Origin: Medicago truncatula
Taxonomy: Eukaryota; Streptophyta; Magnoliopsida; Fabales; Fabaceae
Length of the DNA stretch: 64,000 nucleotides
Assembly: GCF_003473485.1 (NCBI RefSeq)
Contig: NC_053042.1
Location: 20,232,501-20,296,500, forward strand
Reading direction: 5' to 3'
In this document: positions 47,301 through 60,054 of the stretch, piece after piece
Layout of the letters: each line of letters starts with the position of its first letter
Position numbering within the stretch: position 1 is the stretch's first letter
Translations under genes and position numbers: made by a program
The notes under the pieces: model-generated
Databases searched by the model: none
Told to the model about the DNA's origin: nothing
What the model saw: the letters and a program-made list of their open reading frames with translations, nothing else

Positions 47301-50300
47301 ATGGTATACCCAACTCCTCGCTGGCAAGGACCGGTCGTAATCCATCCGAAACAACAGCTGCTGTTAGTTGTTGCTCAGTATAGTTCATCTCAAGTACTGT
47401 GTGAGCCTGCCGTGAGGAAAAATTGATCAATATCACTTTTACAGAGTTTTGAAAAAGAAATTTTGATATAGCCAAACAATATTTTCCGAAAGCTTTTAAT
47501 ATGCAAAAGTCAAGAAAATCTCCAACCAAATAATAAATTACTAATAGTAACAGTCCAACCAGAAACTTGTTTTATTTTGATGCAGACTTACCTGTGCTTC
47601 TGCACGAAGATCAGTATATGGCACAACACCAGTAAGGAGTTCACTGCAACATATCCAACAAAGGTTTTAAATTCACAAAACAGAACATATATAAAATATT
47701 TTCAAGAGAAAGAGATTTGATAGAGAGAGAAGAACAATTTTGTAATGGTAACTCTTTTGAACTGCAAAGATGAATATTTATATTTATAAAAACAGAAGAA
47801 TGAAAGATAACATCAGAGGTACCTGACATGCACTAGCACCGAATTACTTTCTAAGAATACAATGAGCCATTTTTACAAAACATTCATACTGTAACCAATG
47901 ATTTATTTAATGGTAGCGACAAAATTTAAAAAATTCTCCTTTTAATGCTTCAACTTTAGCAACAAAACCACTGCTCAAGTATCAAATCTGATAATATGAA
48001 CGAATGCCTCTTGTATATGTTTCATATTATTGTAGTTCTATTTAAATTAAAGTTCTATTTAAATTAAAAAGTTGTCTTGTATAAGTTTCTGTTTGTAGGA
48101 ATATTATTGTGATTAAACAGAAGCCATGGTGGAGAATGGAATGGCAGATTTTGTCCCAGCCACCATAAGCAATTTGTGGAGCGCCAACCACCATAGTGGC
48201 ACAATAGGCATAAACCTTTTTCCACCATTAACAACAATGATGAATATTGTCTATTTAAAAATGAAAAAACGAAAGACGTGGATGATAGTCCATCCATTGT
48301 TCTGCTAGACTATCTCTTGCTTTCCAAAGAAAGACGGAGTAAATATCTTGGTAAATTTAAAATCCTATAATGCATTTAAGAAATAGCATACTTAATCATG
48401 GTAAAACTGTTGCAACTAGTTCCTCTTATGGCAGATAACTAACAGCATCAGATATTCAAGACATTACCATCATTCAGTTTTCCTTGAACCAAAAAGAAAT
48501 ACAAATTAAAGAAAAAAAACTCAAATTCTTACTTGATTGATATCCCAAAACTGTATACATCTGACTTTTCTGTGTGTAATTCCTTTTTTAATATTTCAGG
48601 TGCCATATAAACAAGTGTTCCGACCATATTCTTTTTGTGAAAACCACCAGTAGGTTTTCCAGAAGACTTCCAATTCTCAAGAGAAACTCCCTTAATATCA
48701 CTTTTGTATTCAGCCAAACCAAAATCTGTGAGGTGTGGACAGAGATTTATGTCAAGCTGCATCAAAGATACATTAGATTGGTAAGGTAATGTACAAAAAG
48801 AGTATGATATATCAAATATTGAATACAATGTTAAATAAATAGAGAATCGAAAGATATGGGAGACATTTACAAGAATATTTGATGGTTTCACATCTCTATG
48901 CAGAATCCCAAGGTTATGCAGATATTGCAAGGCCTTTGCTGTAAAAATAAAGTACAAGGAAAAAGGAAAAACTGTCAATCACGTTATTTCCTTTTTCTAT
49001 TTGATAAACTTTCAATCATGTTATATTCTTAACTTCCACAATTTCCCTACATGATTGAAGTGTTAAAATACAATGGTTAAAAGAGTTGAAGGAAAAAATT
49101 CCTAGTCGATATAATACTTCTACAATTTGAAAATTCTTTATTTGGACATTTAACTAATAATTCTGGCTAGAAAAGGAAGCCTCAATGCTAAAACAAATGA
49201 TCCTTCAAAATTGCTTGAAATAACTTTGCAAATCACTTTACAAATGCAATAATTAATTCTTCCCTGCTGTCCTACTGTGTGAAGTAGATTAACATGGTTA
49301 AAAGATTAAAAGAGTAGATAAGGTACTTGGTGAAAATATTCCCAATCCTTCAATAAGTAAATGAACATTATTTTTATTTAGTCCAAAAAAATACCAAAGT
49401 GTTGGTATATTGGTGAAAGATGTACTCACTTACGAAGATTTTTAGAATTGAGCTTATAACCTAACTAACTCATCGGTACAAAACTGGTTTGCAAGGTAAG
49501 GACTGCCCAAACCTTATAAGCACTACTAACTACTAAGGTCATATCTCTGTGTGATGTGGGGATAAACACACCTCCTACACCCAACACAGTCAAGGTGTCA
49601 AAGGAAGCAATGAAGGTGCTAGGGGAGGACAGCAATTAAAGCGGATCTCCGACAAATATGGTATTTGTGACATTCCAAATCATATACACCTTGATTTGAC
49701 CAAACAACACTTCAGTTTAACATACTATGTAGGCGAAAGTTTAACCAGGCAAAGTAATTATCACATGATATTTCAATAATGCAACCGCTCTATACAAGCT
49801 GAAATCACAATCATACCTAACTGCATTGTTATCATAAGCGCGTCATTGACGGTTGGGGCCCATTCTTCTACATGTAACTTGTGGCCGAGATTGGAAGACT
49901 CATATAACTTGAAGAAAAACATATAATTGGGTGGTTTTGCATGGGCGGCAATTAGTGTTGCTATTCCCGGGTGATCTAGCTTGCTACATTTATTTAAGAA
50001 ATCGAAAAACAGTCAACCTCAAACTCACAATACTCCACATTTTTTTGTGAATGGAAAAATAATATACACATGAATAAAGCGTGAAAAGTAAAACGAAATA
50101 CAACAGCTGAGGAGTGCAAGATGTACTCAAGATGGATAAAGCACCGCCAAAAATCAAACAAGAACAAAAGCAAAAAGAATCAAAGCAGGACGAAAATAAA
50201 AGCACCTGGCCCCCCTCCCACCTCCCAGCAGAGACACCCACACCCTTACCGAGGGGCAAGAAGAACAAGGCAGAACCACCCAAAGTCACAAGGTCCCAAT

Positions 50301-51784
50301 ACAGACAACTCACAGGTCTCTAGCAGTACCAACACAAAATAGGTTCGATTTCCCACTCATAGTAGGAGCAGGAATAACCAGAATGTCTACCTAAAACCTA
50401 CTTCCACGAGGTGAACTTGATTTTGTCCACCAGTTGATGCTCAGAAGCCGCCTTCCCCAAAAGATAAATCATTATGGGATTTCCAAATAGACCACACAAT
50501 AGAATGTCAGACCAAAAGGAGATCTAATCTAACATTCTTCCCACCTCCAAGGCCTAGAATAAGACTAAAGACACTACCCAAATCTGAACGTAAGACGAGC
50601 TCCCACCCTATCCACCTGAGTATTCTATCCACACAGGACTAACTAGCGGACACGCAACACAGAAACTACAAGAGTTACCCCAGGGTTAGCAATCACCTTC
50701 CTATCAAAAACCTCCAGATAGACCACACAATACTCCACATTTACTCTTTAAAATACCAAAAAATACAGTAAAATAGCAAATTCCATTAGTTGATGTGCAA
50801 ATAAACATAAAAGATAAAGGCACAATTTAGAGTAGCCATTAACTTATAGGAGATTCTCATATGGAAGTAAGTACATAATTTTTTGTTACAAAATAAGCTA
50901 ACATATGTGTATGGAGAAGTTAAACGAGAGAGCTTCAGAAAAATTTAAGATGTAAAAGTTAATTTCAATTTTATGGTAGAAACTATTGTTTAGAAACCTA
51001 ATTCTTTTAAGAGGAGTGTCAAGAACACTCTTTTAAAGACTCAGTATTGTCCCACCCACCTCTGTTTGTGATCCATTTATAAAGCGTGAGAACCACATTG
51101 ATTTTACTCGGTAAGAGAGTGAGAATTGAAACGTGTTGAAATTTGGGGCTTAACTCATCCTTGCAAAACCGTCTTGTAAGGTGAGGAGTGTCTCCTCCTC
51201 TTTATAAACTCTTATCAAGAGTCCTATCTGTCTGATGTGGAACTAAATTTACCCCTCAAAGCCAACACGAGACAACTCAAATGCCGCAACTAGACTACTA
51301 GAGGCGGATCACAATAAAGGCAAAATTTCCAACAAAACGAGAGTGTTTCTAACACTCATCCTATAAGAAAATTGGTGATGATAATCCCTAGCATCTAAAC
51401 AAGAATAGTTATAGTTATTATGAATAAACATGAAGGAATAAAGTGGTAGAAAAGGACAAACCAAAGCAATTGTAATTGTTTGTGGAAGTTATTGATGTGT
51501 TGAGAAAGAGACAAAATGGGTTTCTTAACAGCAACTTTGTCTCCATTCAGAGTGCCTTCATAAACAACACTTTCAGCACCTGTGAATGCAAATGAAAAAC
51601 AGTGAGTTATTATATATAATATAATATAAATATATATAAGAAATTGAGAAGAAAAAGTGAAGTAACCTCTGGCAATAGGAAAAAGAAGTTCGTAAGAGGA
51701 AGGAGGGAGGTGTAGGGGAATAGAGGAGCTTGTGCAGCAACCCCTAATGCAAGTGTTAGGTTCAACAATCTCTTTTCCTACCAT
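44395..51784 (-). CDS. Protein kinase - PP2C phosphatase fusion protein (At2g40860-like)
   Basis: Twelve exons: 51784-51667, 51579-51462, 49983-49817, 48938-48871, 48756-48533, 47643-47592, 47406-46875, 46257-46188, 46095-45876, 45785-45681, 45067-44972, 44589-44395. All are GT-AG and in phase, 654 aa. The N-terminal half is a kinase: glycine-loop-like 'ARGAESVVYEG', 'VAVKKP', catalytic 'HRDVKPSN', 'DFGLAEY', 'YMAPEIL', 'SDVYSFGI'. The C-terminal half is a PP2C phosphatase: 'GRREAMEDTHF', 'FGIFDGHRG', 'GNKLFVANSGDCRAIL', 'RSIGDDDLKP', 'ASDGLWDVM', 'KDNITVIVV', with the acidic metal-binding residues present. It matches Arabidopsis At2g40860, 658 aa, a kinase and its opposing phosphatase in one chain. 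An in-frame ATG nine codons upstream (51811) is possible, but MVGKEIVEPN starts like the family. Intron 2 holds a LINE and a MITE. Confidence 0.95.
50043..50727 (-). mobile_element. 5'-truncated LINE in kinase-PP2C intron 2
   Basis: On - the block shows a reverse-transcriptase C-terminal tail ('IVWSIWKSHNDLSFGEG') and ends in an A tract (T run at 50041-50047 on +). It is flanked by 15-bp direct repeats CAATACTCCACATTT at 50028-50042 and 50728-50742. Length is 685 bp, so most of the element is missing, as usual for LINE insertions. It has the same orientation as the host gene and carries in-frame stops. Confidence 0.82.
50998..51375. mobile_element. MITE-like element in kinase-PP2C intron 2
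   Basis: The left end 'cctaattcttttaagaggag' plus 'tgtcaagaacactct' is mirrored by the right end, whose reverse complement reads 'ccaattttcttataggatga' plus 'gtgttagaaacactct'. These are imperfect inverted repeats of about 40 bp. Length is about 378 bp with no coding capacity. Internal phrases ('tgcaaaaccgtcttgtaagg') recur in related form near 49470, suggesting a second, more decayed relative in intron 3. Confidence 0.6.
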
Positions 51785-53439
51785 ACTTCTTCTTCTTCTT
51801 CTTATTATCAATATGAATATGATTGATAGATATATATAACTTTTGAGCTAACTAGACTAGATACGATACAACGCAATCATATATATATGATATCATATCA
51901 TCACGGTGCTTTTGTTTTGTTTTGTTTTGAGAAATTTCGCGTTGCTGCTTTCTGTCGCATACTACGCATATTCCAGCCACTTACAATCCACAAAACCAAA
52001 TCAACCCGCCTATCATTCTTTTCTTTATTTATTTAATTTTTTTTCTTGGTTAAATACATTTATTTTAATTTTTTTCGTTTTGATCTCCTTAACATTTTTC
52101 TTCAATTTTTGGTATTTTAAAGTTTTATATCACCACTGGTTCTTACTTTTAAGTCAAATTTAAAATTTTGATTTTTTTTTTCACAATCATTTTTTGACAA
52201 GAAAAAAAAATGATTGTGAAAAAAAAAACTTTATATTGTAAAATTATAATTTTTTTAAATAAGGATAAATTAAATATGAATTTTTATGTTTTTGACATTT
52301 AAAATTTCATATTTAATTTATTTTTGTTAAACAAAGGACAAAACAAGTCCGAAAAAATAAAAACGATAATAAATGAAATGGAATCTAAGTGAGTTGGTAG
52401 TTAGGCAAACCGAAACAATCTAAAAAAAAAAGGTCTGCCTAATAAAAAAAAAATTGGTTGTAACATTTTTCTGGCATGCACACAAAATTTTGTTACAAGA
52501 ATACTTTGGCAAATGTAATTAAAAATTATCATCGGTTTAGCCATACACAAAATACGGCCTGAAAAACATAAATTCTTGAGAGCAACCTGCTAGTCGTGGT
52601 GTGGTTGCCAATAACTCTAATAGGAGCATTTCAATAGAGCAGCTTCACAGGGGTCACCATTTGCTTTTGCTACTAATGCTTGTTAAATTAATTGAAGATA
52701 TTTTGTTATTACCGGTCATCTGTGCGGAGTGACCACCATAAAAGGGAGTTGCCGACGAAACATTATTTCAATGGTAGATGTAGAATGTGGAGCTGCGCAG
52801 AAACATTTTCTCGCATGCAACCCTTGCCTTACAGTATCCAAGGTTGCGACAGAATGATTGTTTGTTTGCTGAATTTCCAGTTCCAAGATGAGGGGAATAT
52901 GTCCCAAACCATTATTTCAAACCAATGTAAATGTGTCAACAATTTCGTTTGTGGCATTCGATAAAGCAAAATGAAAAGAGGAGCTAGCCTTGGAAGGTAC
53001 GAACTGAGGTGAAGGTTGAATAGAATTAAAACCGAGAGTATAATAAATAAAAGAAATATGAAAATAGGGGGAGTGAGTGAATTTGGTAACATTTGCCTCC
53101 ACTCTTCACAAAATCCAATTTACATAGTCATGGAATTTAGTAACAACCATCACCTATGTACAGAGTTTGTGAATCTTTCACATTCATTATAATTTTAACA
53201 TTCAGGTTACATAACCATAACTGGAATATCATAATCATAACTAACAATGATTTCCTTGATTTACAACCCCCCTTACGCTATCGATTTCTCCTAAAAGAAT
53301 CAGAAAAAACTATGTATACTCGAATAACAAATCAATAATTAATCCATGCACACACTACAAGCAGCATTTCTATAGACTATAACATATCAACACTAAAAAT
53401 TAAAGCCAGCACCAGTTGCAACCACGATTACCCATTATT
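51785..53439. other. Intergenic region upstream of the kinase-PP2C gene
   Basis: The kinase-PP2C promoter is expected in about 51785-52300, with a TATATATAA run near 51832. The rest is AT-rich sequence and short homopolymers. No supported gene. Confidence 0.5.
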
Positions 53440-56400
53440 TCAGATTTCACCTGTCCCAAGAGGTTGCCTTGAGGCATTTCCAGAGGCCCAGGCTTGATAA
53501 TCTTTCACAAGCTGTTCAAGAAAAATAACTCAGCATAAAATAAATTGTATAAATTTCTCACCACCTAAAATTAGTACAAAACTTCAAGTAGCTAGTAATC
53601 TGTTGTAGAACCATAACTCTAGCTACTGCTGCTGTAGTCAGCAAGATAGTATCAATAGCAGCAACAAAGAACTAAAAGACCGATGAATAAAAGGTGAACT
53701 CAGAGCAATTTTACTTTGTTATATAATAGGTTAATCGTAAAGATTTATATCAATGCCGTAGATATTGTAAAAGATATATTAGTACTGTGTGAGTCACTAA
53801 GAGGGTCTGCAACCTCCCTAGCGAAATGGCTCCATACATTTACGATTTACCTAATAAACGGTCTACCCTTCTCTATTACCTTCCACTATTAACTCTCACA
53901 TATTCCCATTCTTACTCACCGTCCACCTGGCCAGTTTGTTACAAATTTCACCCCATCCTCTCATGATCTATACAAGAGTCAATTTAAGTTATTTCGATGA
54001 GAGCTGCACAGATTAAAACATCGCAACATGTAATATGGTATTGGTGATGTTTTTAATAATAAGTTTTCCTAGGATGATTTTTTCTATATAAAATTCAAGG
54101 ATATTATAGAGTATTTGAAAATTTTAGGACAATTAGCATTACCACAGATGATTGACGAGACCACCAAACACCTATCTCTAGTAATTTTTTTTTTTTTTTT
54201 TATGGATTTCACATTTTAGGCTGCAATTATTATACAATGTTACTTTGTTGGATCAAATTACAATATTGTAAAACATAATCTTCTCTCAGGCTCTAAACTC
54301 TAACACATCTAGCTCGTTTGTGCTAAACACTGCACAGTCTGTAGTAATATTTTTTTTATAGATTTCACATTTTAGGCTGAAATTAACATACAATGTTACT
54401 TTGTTTGGATCAAATTACAATATTGTAAAACAAAATCTTCTCTCTGGCTCTAAACTCTACACATCTAGCTTGTTTATGCTAACACTACGTAGTATTTATA
54501 CAATACATATAAAAGGACTGATTTCTACCCAAGAAATGTGACTTTTAAACTTGAATTTGCAGAAACACCCACTGTTCATTCAAATATTTTTGTGTAAAAG
54601 CTGAATAACATGACTGAATCTTTCTACCTAAATTTTCAATTTGATTCAGGTCAGAATTTGTAGGAGAGACTACTGGTCATGTACAAGCAATGAAAAAGCT
54701 AAAGACATCAGAGATGCTTCATAGAAGCTAGGTTTACAGTCATTTGTCTTCCCAGATTATGTTATTTCAAAGGTTGGCAGTGTTTTGCTTAAGGCTAATA
54801 AGGTCAACATACTTATTCCCTTCCCTGCAAAACTTTTCAGGTTGAATATGTCATGGTGGAGATAAACATCCTTCCAGAGGATGACATGAATAGCACAGTC
54901 AAATTTTTATGGTGAGGATATGATGACTTTATGAGATAGGATATGATGACTTTATGAGATAGGATATGATGACTTTATTGAGTCTATACATCAACAAAAT
55001 TATGTACATTGGCATTAAATACTCCATTTATAGAGTAATCCTGTTTTATCAGTTATAATACATTTTTTTGTATGGTGAACTTAGAATGCTACCTTGTATA
55101 ACTTTTAGATAATTTCCAAACCTACTGTTAGAGCTATAATTCCTATCATGATTGCAGCTAAAATCATTTCAAAAAGATATAATGCTGAGAACAGTTATAA
55201 TCATTTCAAAATTATATACGTATTTGTGATTGAAACTAAATCAACCTTGGTCAGTATTTTATGTTCAAGGGATATCAGTCAGACAAGTAATGACTTGATA
55301 GATATGGACAATAGAGACTCATATTTGGACCATTTAAACCATTAGATTAGATTGTAGTACACTAAAAGAAAAAGATAGTCCTATAGGTTAGAATGTGAGT
55401 TGCTGTTGGACGGGTGTTCAGTAAATCTTTGTGTTAGGTGCAAAAGCGAAAGAGATAAACTGTCTAATTTAAGATATTAAGTAGTATAATAAAATAATAA
55501 ATTTAACAAGTATTTTGAATTGTCAAGTTATGTAACTTTGACTCTAATTTTTATCATACTTATAGTTTTAAAGACCCTCATGTGCGTAAACATTCAAATT
55601 TTTATACATACACTGGTTTCTTCTTATACATGTGATGATAATTTATCAATCTTTTGTAGTTGACAATTTTGCTGGATGTTGTGTTATGTTCTTGACGCAT
55701 GAACACATTTATGCTGATTATATCATGGATAAGGTTGAGTAAAGAGGCAACATTGAAACATTCCCATGTCAAAGTGCAAGTGCAACCTGATACCCTTGGG
55801 TGCATTTGGTTAGAGCATAACTATCTTACTTTTCAAGAGGTCTTGTTGGAGTAAAAGTTGATTTGGGATAAGACTAGGCGTCTCACTTTTGGCTTCAATT
55901 TGGTTGGCATAAAGCACATGATATTTTAAACGGGGTACCAAACAGAGATCTCAAGGATGGGGTGGCTTTGATTAATTGTGTGTTTTGGTCTTATGTTTAG
56001 GGGGAGCCTTGGCGCAACAGTAAAGTTGTTGTCGTGTGACTGAAATGTCACGGGTTTAAGTCATGAAAACAGCCTCTTGTGTAAAAAACTTGGTAAGGAT
56101 GGGTACAATACACCAAAATGGTGGGGCCCCTTCCCGGACCCTGCGTATGCGGGAGCTTTAGTGCACCAGGCTACCCTTTTTTTAGTCTTATGTTAAGGAG
56201 GACCCGATGTTCCTCTATCCCTTTGTAATCTGTTATTTGTCAGAATGAACTTCTTTTATGATATCATCAAAGAAAAGATGCCACATCACCAATGTTAGTT
56301 GTAACAAAAAGATTGGAATCACATGGAATGAGAGGTGTGTGCAAGGACGTGAACACTGGGTGTGCAGAATCTGCTGAAAGTCTTTATTTCCTCCCTTTGG

Positions 56401-58028
56401 CATTCCTTGGAATGATTTCTTCTTCTTAGGCTTATACAAAGATATATCTTACTTTCACTTTTCTTGCCTTCTATAAATTGTGTTCTTTGGTTATGACTTA
56501 ATCATTTGTTCCTTTGCACTCATCATTGTACCAGTGAAAGGTGTTTCAGAATTCATTCTGTTGTGTTAATCTCTGATCATGAATATAGGGTTCTTATTTC
56601 TCTAAATATGTTCATTTATCATCTCCCAAAAATCCAAACCCTTACAACTTCTTTCATACAAAAATAGAAACACATTTTAAATCAAACATGTAAATAATAT
56701 ACTGAGCTTTAACAAACCTGTGACATAAAACGGGGAAGCATAATCTTGAGTATTTGTTCAAGGACTTGAGTCCCAGCTGATTCAATTGCTTGCTTTGGTA
56801 TTGCTTTGAAAGCGAAAGGAATTTCAATGCTTACCTGAATTCGACATAGCAATGCAAAGCAAATTTAACTGAAATGACACAAAATAAAAATCAGAAGAAA
56901 ACGATAGTAAACTAGAGTACTACCACCTCAATTATAGTGTCTGATGTGAGTTGCTGCACCAATGACTTATCCGAGTCACTTTCACATGATATCCGGTTCA
57001 CCATTATAGCTGCATTACCACATTAAAGTATTGAAAAGACATTCCTGAAAGTAGCATGAATCAAATGACATGACATATCCTACAGATTTCCTTCTTCCTT
57101 TTCTCAGGAAGGGAACAGGAAAACTACCTCTACTTCTTGAGCAAACATGGAGGTATACATATAATTTTGGAATCACCGTAACCATCCTTAACTACATTAA
57201 CATTTACTACTTTAAACGAATAGTAACATCTAAAGAATTCTTCCATTTCATCTACCCTTTTGTATCGTGAGTCTACATTTTGGACATAGATTCCGTACAT
57301 GCAGTAAGGGATCTTGATAGTTGGATGAAGATCAGACAACTCATATCATGGCTTAAAAGAAGGAGCTTTAAAATACAAGTAATCTGATCTTCATCCAACT
57401 AACGACCGAGATTCATGAGAAGTAACATGAGATATAGCAAAACAATACTACTGACCATCAAACTTATCGTTCTGAGCGGCGACCATAGGGGAACCCTGAA
57501 GCTGTAATGTAAGAAAACAAGAAATAAGAAAGACTAAAAAGGAAAACATGGATGTTAATGAATGATTGATAAGTATCTACCTTGCAGGACAAGAGCTTAA
57601 TGCAACAGCCATTGGGTTGTTGTTCAACTTTGACAAGCAAAACAGGACAAACCTCAAATGTGAAAAACTTAATTGTGTAAACATAACACCTGAATGTATC
57701 CTCACTCACACGTTCAATCCTTTCAGCGTCTAACACTGAATATTGACTTGCTGGTAACCTCATATATTCAACTACAAATTCAAAGTTGAAACTCAATAAA
57801 TTACAATAACAAGTAACATTCATTGCTTTGCTTGCTTGCTTGATAATACTACTTACTTAGGGGACGTTGGAGTTGTTGAACAGAAACAGACTCCTTACGG
57901 CGAGCAACGAAACGGGCTTTGTGGGTCGAAGGAGGAGTTGCTGAAGCAAGAAGTGGAAGGCGTTGTTTGAGTTGATGACAACGTGAAATGGGTAGAACAA
58001 GAATGGAACTAACCAATGACGAAGCCAT
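53440..58028 (-). CDS. DUF1997 family protein, probably plastid-targeted
   Basis: Exons are 58028-57857, 57771-57581, 57501-57456, 57009-56924, 56834-56718 and 53511-53440, with GT-AG junctions and matching phases, 227 aa. The N-terminus (MASSLVSSILVLPISRCHQL, then Ser/Thr/Arg-rich) is a good chloroplast transit peptide. The body has 'LPASQYSVLDAERIERVS', 'GSPMVAAQNDKFD', 'VSIEIPFAFKAIPKQAIES' and ends 'LVKDYQAWASGNASRQPL'. This pattern fits plant DUF1997 proteins such as At4g31115, conserved in plants and cyanobacteria, with no established function. The last coding exon is only 72 nt and lies behind a 3.2-kb intron. The exon 4 end is taken at the second of two adjacent GT donors (phase is unchanged either way, one Val differs). 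Confidence 0.87.
54186..54500. repeat. 155-bp tandem duplication in DUF1997 intron 5
   Basis: The block 'atttcacattttaggctg' through 'acatctagct' occurs twice in tandem (about 54203-54345 and 54360-54500), preceded each time by a T run. The copies differ by several point changes and small indels. Confidence 0.8.
54905..54980. repeat. Three-copy 25-bp tandem repeat
   Basis: The unit 'ggatatgatgactttatgag' plus 'atag' is repeated three times in a row with almost no divergence, so it is young. It lies inside DUF1997 intron 5. Confidence 0.85.
55998..56184 (+). mobile_element. tRNA-derived SINE with 10-bp target duplications
   Basis: It begins 'gggggagccttggcgcaaca' with a box-A-like 'ggcgcaacagtaaag', has a box-B-like 'gggtttaagtc', then 'acagcctcttgtgtaaaaaac', 'acaatacaccaaaatggtgg', 'accctgcgtatgcgggagc' and ends 'ggctaccctttttt'. 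Perfect direct repeats GTCTTATGTT flank it (55988-55997, 56185-56194). It is the same family as 10607-10766 (-). Confidence 0.85.
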
Positions 58029-58840
58029 CCCAATTCCTCGAACTTCTCTTGTTTTGTCTTGGCTTGTGTGTGGATGGATGTGGTTGCTCACTATACACTT
58101 GAGTCACTCACCATCCGTTTCAAACCAAACCAAACCTTGGTTTGACAAAACAAAAGTATATGTTTGTCAATACAAAATTATATATACTACTTACTAATTA
58201 ACTTTGGGTATATCATATTGGTTAAGAATTCCTTGATAGAAAATTTGTCTTGTAAATACATATTTTTACTTTTGTTTTTAGCAATAGTTACACCATTTTT
58301 TGATACAAGCTTATTTATTTTAGTACTTTAACCAATGATTCGGAGATATTCATTAACATTTTTCATTAATTTTTAAGACTTAAATTATACAAAATATCAA
58401 CCCAGATGTGTGGATTCCACATAACACATTTTACTGAAACTAGCTTGTCAGTAAGGATAGATTGTATAACTGAGTGGATGAGGGTTGAACATGCAGACAC
58501 TATGACACTCAAGTCAATATTTAAGCTAGAAAAAGGGGGTTAAAGATAGATTGAATCGTACCTTAGAGGGTTAAGTCCTCTTATATAATGGAGGAGTGAG
58601 ACTCCTTGAAATGGTGGTTGTATATCTGTCGAGCATTACATAATGAAAGTTCTTGGAGGTACGGATTCTGTTACCTCCAAATGTTGCGAGCACACCTTCT
58701 TTGTGAGGTGAGGGTGTGAATAATGCTAGTTGATCTTAAGTGGATTGGGTATGATTCATAAACACTTGACTGCCATCAAGGCCTCTGAGTAGTCCAGAAC
58801 AGTTGCCCCCAATTCATCATTCTAGAAGTGGAGATTATTG
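58029..58840. other. Upstream region of the DUF1997 gene
   Basis: Promoter side of the DUF1997 gene (about 58029-58300), then sequence with several small inverted repeats ('ggaggagtgagactcc', 'gaggtacggattctgttacctc') that resembles the repeat beginning at 58845. No gene seen. Confidence 0.4.
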
Positions 58841-58894
58841 ACTTCGATGTGCGAGGTAAAATGTCTCGTTGGTGTGAGACGATTTCCTTAAAGT

Positions 58895-59135
58895 AATGTT
58901 AAGCTTGTGGAAGGCTTTGGTTTGCAAAATAACAATAAGCTCGCGAGGGGCTTTTATTGTGAGATAATATTGAGCTCAAGGGAGTTTATGTAAAAGATCG
59001 TTGAACTCGCGAGGAGCTTTTCCTAGGAAAGAAACATTAAGCTCACAAGGAACTTTCATTCAGAGAGTATTAACCTCGCGAGGAGGTTTCACTATAGAAA
59101 GATGTTAAGTTCACAGAGAACTCTTTGCGAGAAAA
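58895..59135. repeat. Array of about seven mini-hairpin units (R1 copy 1)
   Basis: Units of about 33-37 bp each begin with a short stem: AAGCTC-GCGAG-GGGCTT, AACCTC-GCGAG-GAGGTT, AAGTTC-ACAGA-GAACTC and relatives, followed by an A-rich spacer. The stems differ between units but stay paired. The matching array is at about 61745-61995. Confidence 0.7.
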
Positions 59136-60054
59136 ATACCTTCACAATGAGTGTTATGTATGATGAGCATAAGAATACGATAACACATTTGATTTTGGAA
59201 AGATCATGTCGAGGAGATACATTGTGGAGAGTTGTTCCTCGTTTTGATGACCTGTGCAGAAGTGTGGTTAGTCATGAAGGTGAAGTTTGAACCTAATGCG
59301 ATGAGGAGATGCTTACCTGTCACATCTCACATTAAATACGGGCTTGATCTTTATGCCGAGGAAGAAATTGTGGGGACATGACCCTTGGTTTCCTCCTGCC
59401 ACGTGTCAAGGCTACTTACTGCACTTGATGGCCTAGACCGTTGAGTATTTAATAGCTTTGATTTTCAAGGATGTTTTTTAGTCGTTGGTTTGATATAAAC
59501 ACCTGAGTTTGTATCAGACTTCTCGATGAACCTTTGGATTGATTGAGGTTTTCTAATCATGACCATTGCATCGTTTTTGAAGAGTTGGATTCATTTGCAA
59601 AACACTATATTGGATGAATGACCTCCAAGGCTATTCAAACATTTTGTGGAGAGTATAAAAGATTTTGGAGGGGTATTCAAAAGACTTTTACAATTTCTTT
59701 TATGAGTTTCTCTATTCTCTATTATGTAAATATCAAGCTTTTTCTTAGAGCTTTATCTTTCGATTTAACAAGTTGGTTCGTCTTGACCTTATCTTCTTGT
59801 GGTTCCTCTAGTATTTTTGTGACCAGTTTGGTTCTGATAACCGAACAATTTGTAGGTTATCATTTTGCACTTATCCCCCATAACCTATGAGAAATTGAGT
59901 GTATGCATGGCCTATAACATATAATCAGTGACTATTTAGGAGTTTATGGTTGTGAGTAACTTTTAGTGTTATTTAATCATTTTGAACTAGTAATGCTTGT
60001 TGTGAACGTTTGTGGAACAAGATGAGGAAATGCACTGTAGATATAAGCAACTAC

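Noticed and set aside
50114..50342. Lys/Pro-rich open frames on +
   Set aside because: They are antisense to the LINE reverse-transcriptase tail and lie in an intron.
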